A DNA stretch of 64,000 nucleotides. Source: Bacillus sp. 522_BSPC. GTDB taxonomy: Bacteria; Bacillota; Bacilli; Bacillales; Cytobacillaceae. A program made the position numbers and the translations under genes. Each line of letters starts with the position of its first letter. Within the stretch, counting starts at the first letter, position 1. The notes under the pieces are model-generated. The model saw only the letters and a list, made by a program, of their open reading frames with translations, was not told the origin of the DNA and made no database searches. Location of the stretch: contig NZ_JVDT01000161.1 of NCBI RefSeq assembly GCF_001076885.1, forward strand, positions 1 through 64,000. The letters are read 5' to 3'. Of the stretch, positions 62,401 through 64,000 are shown one piece after another.

Positions 62401-62618
62401 TGGATGCATTTGAAAAGCTGGCAAATGCCATTATTCTACAGGCGGTCAAAGATTATCGTTTTGCTCTGAAAAGACTAGCAAAATACCCTCGCAATGATTC
62501 TGCTAGATATACGAAACGTGAGATTGAGCGTTTCTTCCATTCCGGGTATTTCACTACCCTGACATCTCTCGATCCTGAGATGCTAATTAAAAAGCTACAT
62601 GAGGAGGTGGTGCGATGA
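62397..62618 (+). CDS. Small conserved phage protein
   Basis: A 73-residue basic protein: FEKLANAIILQAVKDYRFALKRLAKYPRNDSARYTKREIERFFHSGYFTTLT. It recurs next to DUF1492 genes in Firmicute prophages; function unknown. ATG 62397 overlaps the helicase stop (ATGA); ATG 62400 is also possible. Confidence 0.75.
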   Translation: MMDAFEKLANAIILQAVKDYRFALKRLAKYPRNDSARYTKREIERFFHSGYFTTLTSLDPEMLIKKLHEEVVR

Positions 62619-63025
62619 CGGCAAAGGAATTCTTGAAACAAGCTTATCGCTTAAATGAGCTGATTAATTCCGATCTTGAGGAGTTGCAAAATCTAAGGGA
62701 ACTCTCAAGAAGTGTTTCATCTCCTGTTCTTGAGGAAAAAGTCAGTAAAACAAAAAGTACTGATCCACCTTTTGAAAAATACGTGATTAGAATAGTAGAT
62801 TTGGAGAAGCAGATACAACAAGAGGTGGAACGTTTAATAAAGCTTAAGTCAGATATTCGTGAAGCGATTAACCAGATGGAAAACGTGGATGAGAAGCTGC
62901 TTCTTCGCTACCGTTACATTAACTTTCTTAACTGGGAAGAAATCTGTGTCAACCTTAATGTTTCTATGAGAACTGTGCATAGACTTCACTCATCAGCCTT
63001 GCAGCATTTAAAGGTGCCTAAATAA
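62615..63025 (+). CDS. DUF1492/ArpU-type late transcription regulator
   Basis: A 136-residue protein with a long helical first part (LNELINSDLEELQNLRELSRSVSS...) and a sigma-region-4-like HTH at the end: LLLRYRYINFLNWEEICVNLNVSMRTVHRLHSSALQHL. Members (ArpU/RinA-like) switch on phage packaging and structural genes. It stands directly before a late-promoter-like region with phased TTGGCA repeats. GAGGAGG lies before the ATG. Confidence 0.85.
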   Translation: MTAKEFLKQAYRLNELINSDLEELQNLRELSRSVSSPVLEEKVSKTKSTDPPFEKYVIRIVDLEKQIQQEVERLIKLKSDIREAINQMENVDEKLLLRYRYINFLNWEEICVNLNVSMRTVHRLHSSALQHLKVPK

Positions 63026-63028
63026 AAG

Positions 63029-63054
63029 TTGGCACACTTTGGCACAGGTTGGCA
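63029..63054 (+). promoter_or_regulatory. Three TTGGCA repeats at 10-bp spacing
   Basis: TTGGCA at 63029-63034, 63039-63044 and 63049-63054, exactly one helical turn apart. Probable binding sites of the late regulator encoded just upstream. Confidence 0.6.
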
Positions 63055-63087
63055 TACGATGACACTGTTTGTCCGTAGTGAAAGTTA

Positions 63088-63093
63088 TATAAT
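63088..63093 (+). promoter_or_regulatory. -10 of the late promoter
   Basis: TATAAT without a good -35 at 17 bases upstream, about 35 bases after the phased repeats; fits an activated promoter. Confidence 0.5.
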
Positions 63094-63118
63094 GGTAGTA
63101 TGGAATAATAGCAAACAG

Positions 63119-63156
63119 AAGCCTTCACGGGAGCATTTCTCCTGCGAGGGCTTTTT
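63119..63156 (+). terminator. Terminator or anti-termination site before HNH
   Basis: AAGCCTTCACGGGAG and CTCCTGCGAGGGCTTTTT form an imperfect stem with a T-run, downstream of the late -10 and before the HNH gene. Confidence 0.6.
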
Positions 63157-63179
63157 CTATGGGCAAAAGGAGGTGTAGT

Positions 63180-63539
63180 ATGCCAAGGAAACCTAAGCGA
63201 CCATGCTCTTATCCTGGTTGTCCAGAACTGACTGACAGACGGTTTTGTGAAGAACATGCTAAAAAGGAAGCCGCACGGTATGAAAAGTATGACCGCGATC
63301 CAGCAACCCGTAAGCGATATGGTCGTGCATGGAAAAGAATACGTGACCGCTACATTGCGGCTCATCCTCTTTGCGAGGAGTGTAAAAGACAAGGAAAGCT
63401 GACCCCAGCAACCGAGGTGCATCACATTCTTCCTCTTGCAAGAGGTGGAACACATGATAGAAGCAATCTTATGTCCCTTTGTACTTCCTGTCACTCTACC
63501 ATCACTGCAAAAGATGGAGACCGTTGGGGAACCCGGTAG
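63180..63539 (+). CDS. Phage HNH endonuclease
   Basis: A 119-residue nuclease with an N-terminal zinc set (CSYPGCPELTDRRFCEEH) and the HNH core: CEECKRQGKLTPATEVHHILPLARGGTHDRSNLMSLCTSCHSTIT. Such nucleases sit before the terminase genes and assist DNA packaging in HK97-like phages. AAGGAGG precedes the ATG. Confidence 0.92.
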   Translation: MPRKPKRPCSYPGCPELTDRRFCEEHAKKEAARYEKYDRDPATRKRYGRAWKRIRDRYIAAHPLCEECKRQGKLTPATEVHHILPLARGGTHDRSNLMSLCTSCHSTITAKDGDRWGTR

Positions 63540-63650
63540 GGGGAGTCAAATCTCTACAGCTTTTTTGATGTGCAACGGGCGTGGGGTAACGCGTGAAAAT
63601 TCGCGGTTTCAAACGGGGTAATAGGTCCATCGATGAAAAGAGGTGAGTGA

Positions 63651-64000
63651 ATGGCCAAAGACGGAACAAACCGAGGCGGCGCCCGTATAGGCTCCGGTCA
63701 AAAGAAAAAACCACTTGCTGACAAAATTGCAGAGGGAAATCCCGGTAAAAGAAAGCTTGAGGTCGTCGAGTTCAAGAATACTGCTGACCTGAAGGGGCAG
63801 GAAATGCCAAAGCCAAGGGCCATGCTCTCCGCAGTGCAAAAGGATGGGAAAACCTTAGAAGCGAGTGAAATCTATGAAATTACATGGAAATGGCTTGAGG
63901 AGCGAGAATGTGCCCATTTGGTACTTCCACAGCTTCTAGAACGGTATGCCATGAGTGCGGCCAGATGGATACAGTGTGAGGAAGCGGTAACCGAGTTTGG
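63651..64000 (+). CDS. Terminase small subunit, P27 family (partial)
   Basis: The first ~116 residues of a P27-type terminase small subunit: MAKDGTNRGGARIGSGQKKKPLADKIAEGNPGKRK is the usual start. It recognises phage DNA for packaging. AGGTGAG precedes the ATG and the frame is open to the window edge. The 111-base gap before it (63540-63650) may hold the cos/pac site. Confidence 0.88.
   Translation, partial: MAKDGTNRGGARIGSGQKKKPLADKIAEGNPGKRKLEVVEFKNTADLKGQEMPKPRAMLSAVQKDGKTLEASEIYEITWKWLEERECAHLVLPQLLERYAMSAARWIQCEEAVTEF

Larger units (their letters stand above)
38626..64000 (+). mobile_element. Prophage-type element, left part
   Basis: From just behind rlmD to the window edge all genes except cargo read rightwards and are accessory: a restriction-modification cluster, then a siphophage replication and packaging module. 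The left boundary is set by inference at the 3' end of rlmD, a known target of serine-integrase prophages and ICEs in Firmicutes. The true left end could also be near 46.5 kb if the restriction cluster is a separate island. No integrase, repressor or right attachment site is in the window. Confidence 0.6.

Noticed and set aside
63018-63839. Minus-strand frames across the HNH and terminase region
   Set aside because: They cover conserved HNH and P27 coding sequence in the other direction and lack start signals.
1-64000. CRISPR arrays, tRNA or rRNA genes
   Set aside because: I saw no regularly spaced repeats, no cloverleaf with a CCA end, and no rRNA-like sequence. A tRNA scan would settle this.

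Overview
The window looks like a low-GC Gram-positive, spore-forming Bacillaceae chromosome, close to Bacillus/Niallia/Cytobacillus in the broad sense. The ribosome binding sites are AGGAGG-type. The order treR - PfpI protein - map - yfkK - yfkJ - yfkI - yfkH ... yfkF - chaA(yfkE) - yfkD - yfkAB - pdaA - yfjP resembles the Bacillus subtilis yfk/yfj region. Spore-linked genes (pdaA), sinI/sinR regulators and motAB support this.

Layout. 0.3-8.8 kb: a membrane-anchored protein, an M29 aminopeptidase, a HAD hydrolase, and topB split by a complete group II intron. 8.8-13.4 kb: a DUF1992 protein, motA-motB and psuK-psuG. 13.6-15.6 kb: a compact regulatory island with two SinR-type repressors, a small zinc-ribbon protein, and a sinI antirepressor whose leader is a class-I cyclic-di-GMP (GEMM) riboswitch. 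15.7-38.6 kb: core chromosome with treR, map, the yfk block, a P1B-4 metal ATPase, a Ca2+/H+ exchanger, class I fumarase, pdaA, a 3-methyladenine glycosylase, the NO-response pair hmp/nsrR and an RlmD-type rRNA methyltransferase.

38.9-64.0 kb is accessory and all phage-like genes read rightwards. It starts just after rlmD with a six-gene cluster: HTH protein, beta-class amino-methyltransferase, C5-methyltransferase, McrB-like GTPase, LlaJI/McrC-like nuclease and a long IrrE/ImmA-like metalloprotease. From 46.9 kb there is a siphophage early/replication module: sigma-like factor, DUF2800 nuclease, DUF2815 ssDNA-binding protein, family A polymerase, antirepressor, DUF4406, VapE helicase, VRR-NUC and SNF2 helicase. 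It is followed by a late-gene switch (DUF1492, HNH, P27 terminase small subunit) that runs off the right edge. No integrase or attachment site on the far side is inside the window.

Between the phage polymerase and antirepressor lies about 5 kb of cargo. It includes a complete IS1595-family transposon (51987-54882) with 12-bp terminal repeats and a perfect 8-bp target duplication, carrying a TetR repressor and a paired SMR efflux pump. Next to it is a second TetR with a divergent membrane-exporter operon.

Functionally the most interesting part is 13.6-15.6 kb. There the second messenger cyclic-di-GMP appears wired directly into the SinI/SinR biofilm switch through a riboswitch, with GTTC/GAAC dyads in front of the SinR-type genes suggesting auto- or cross-regulation.
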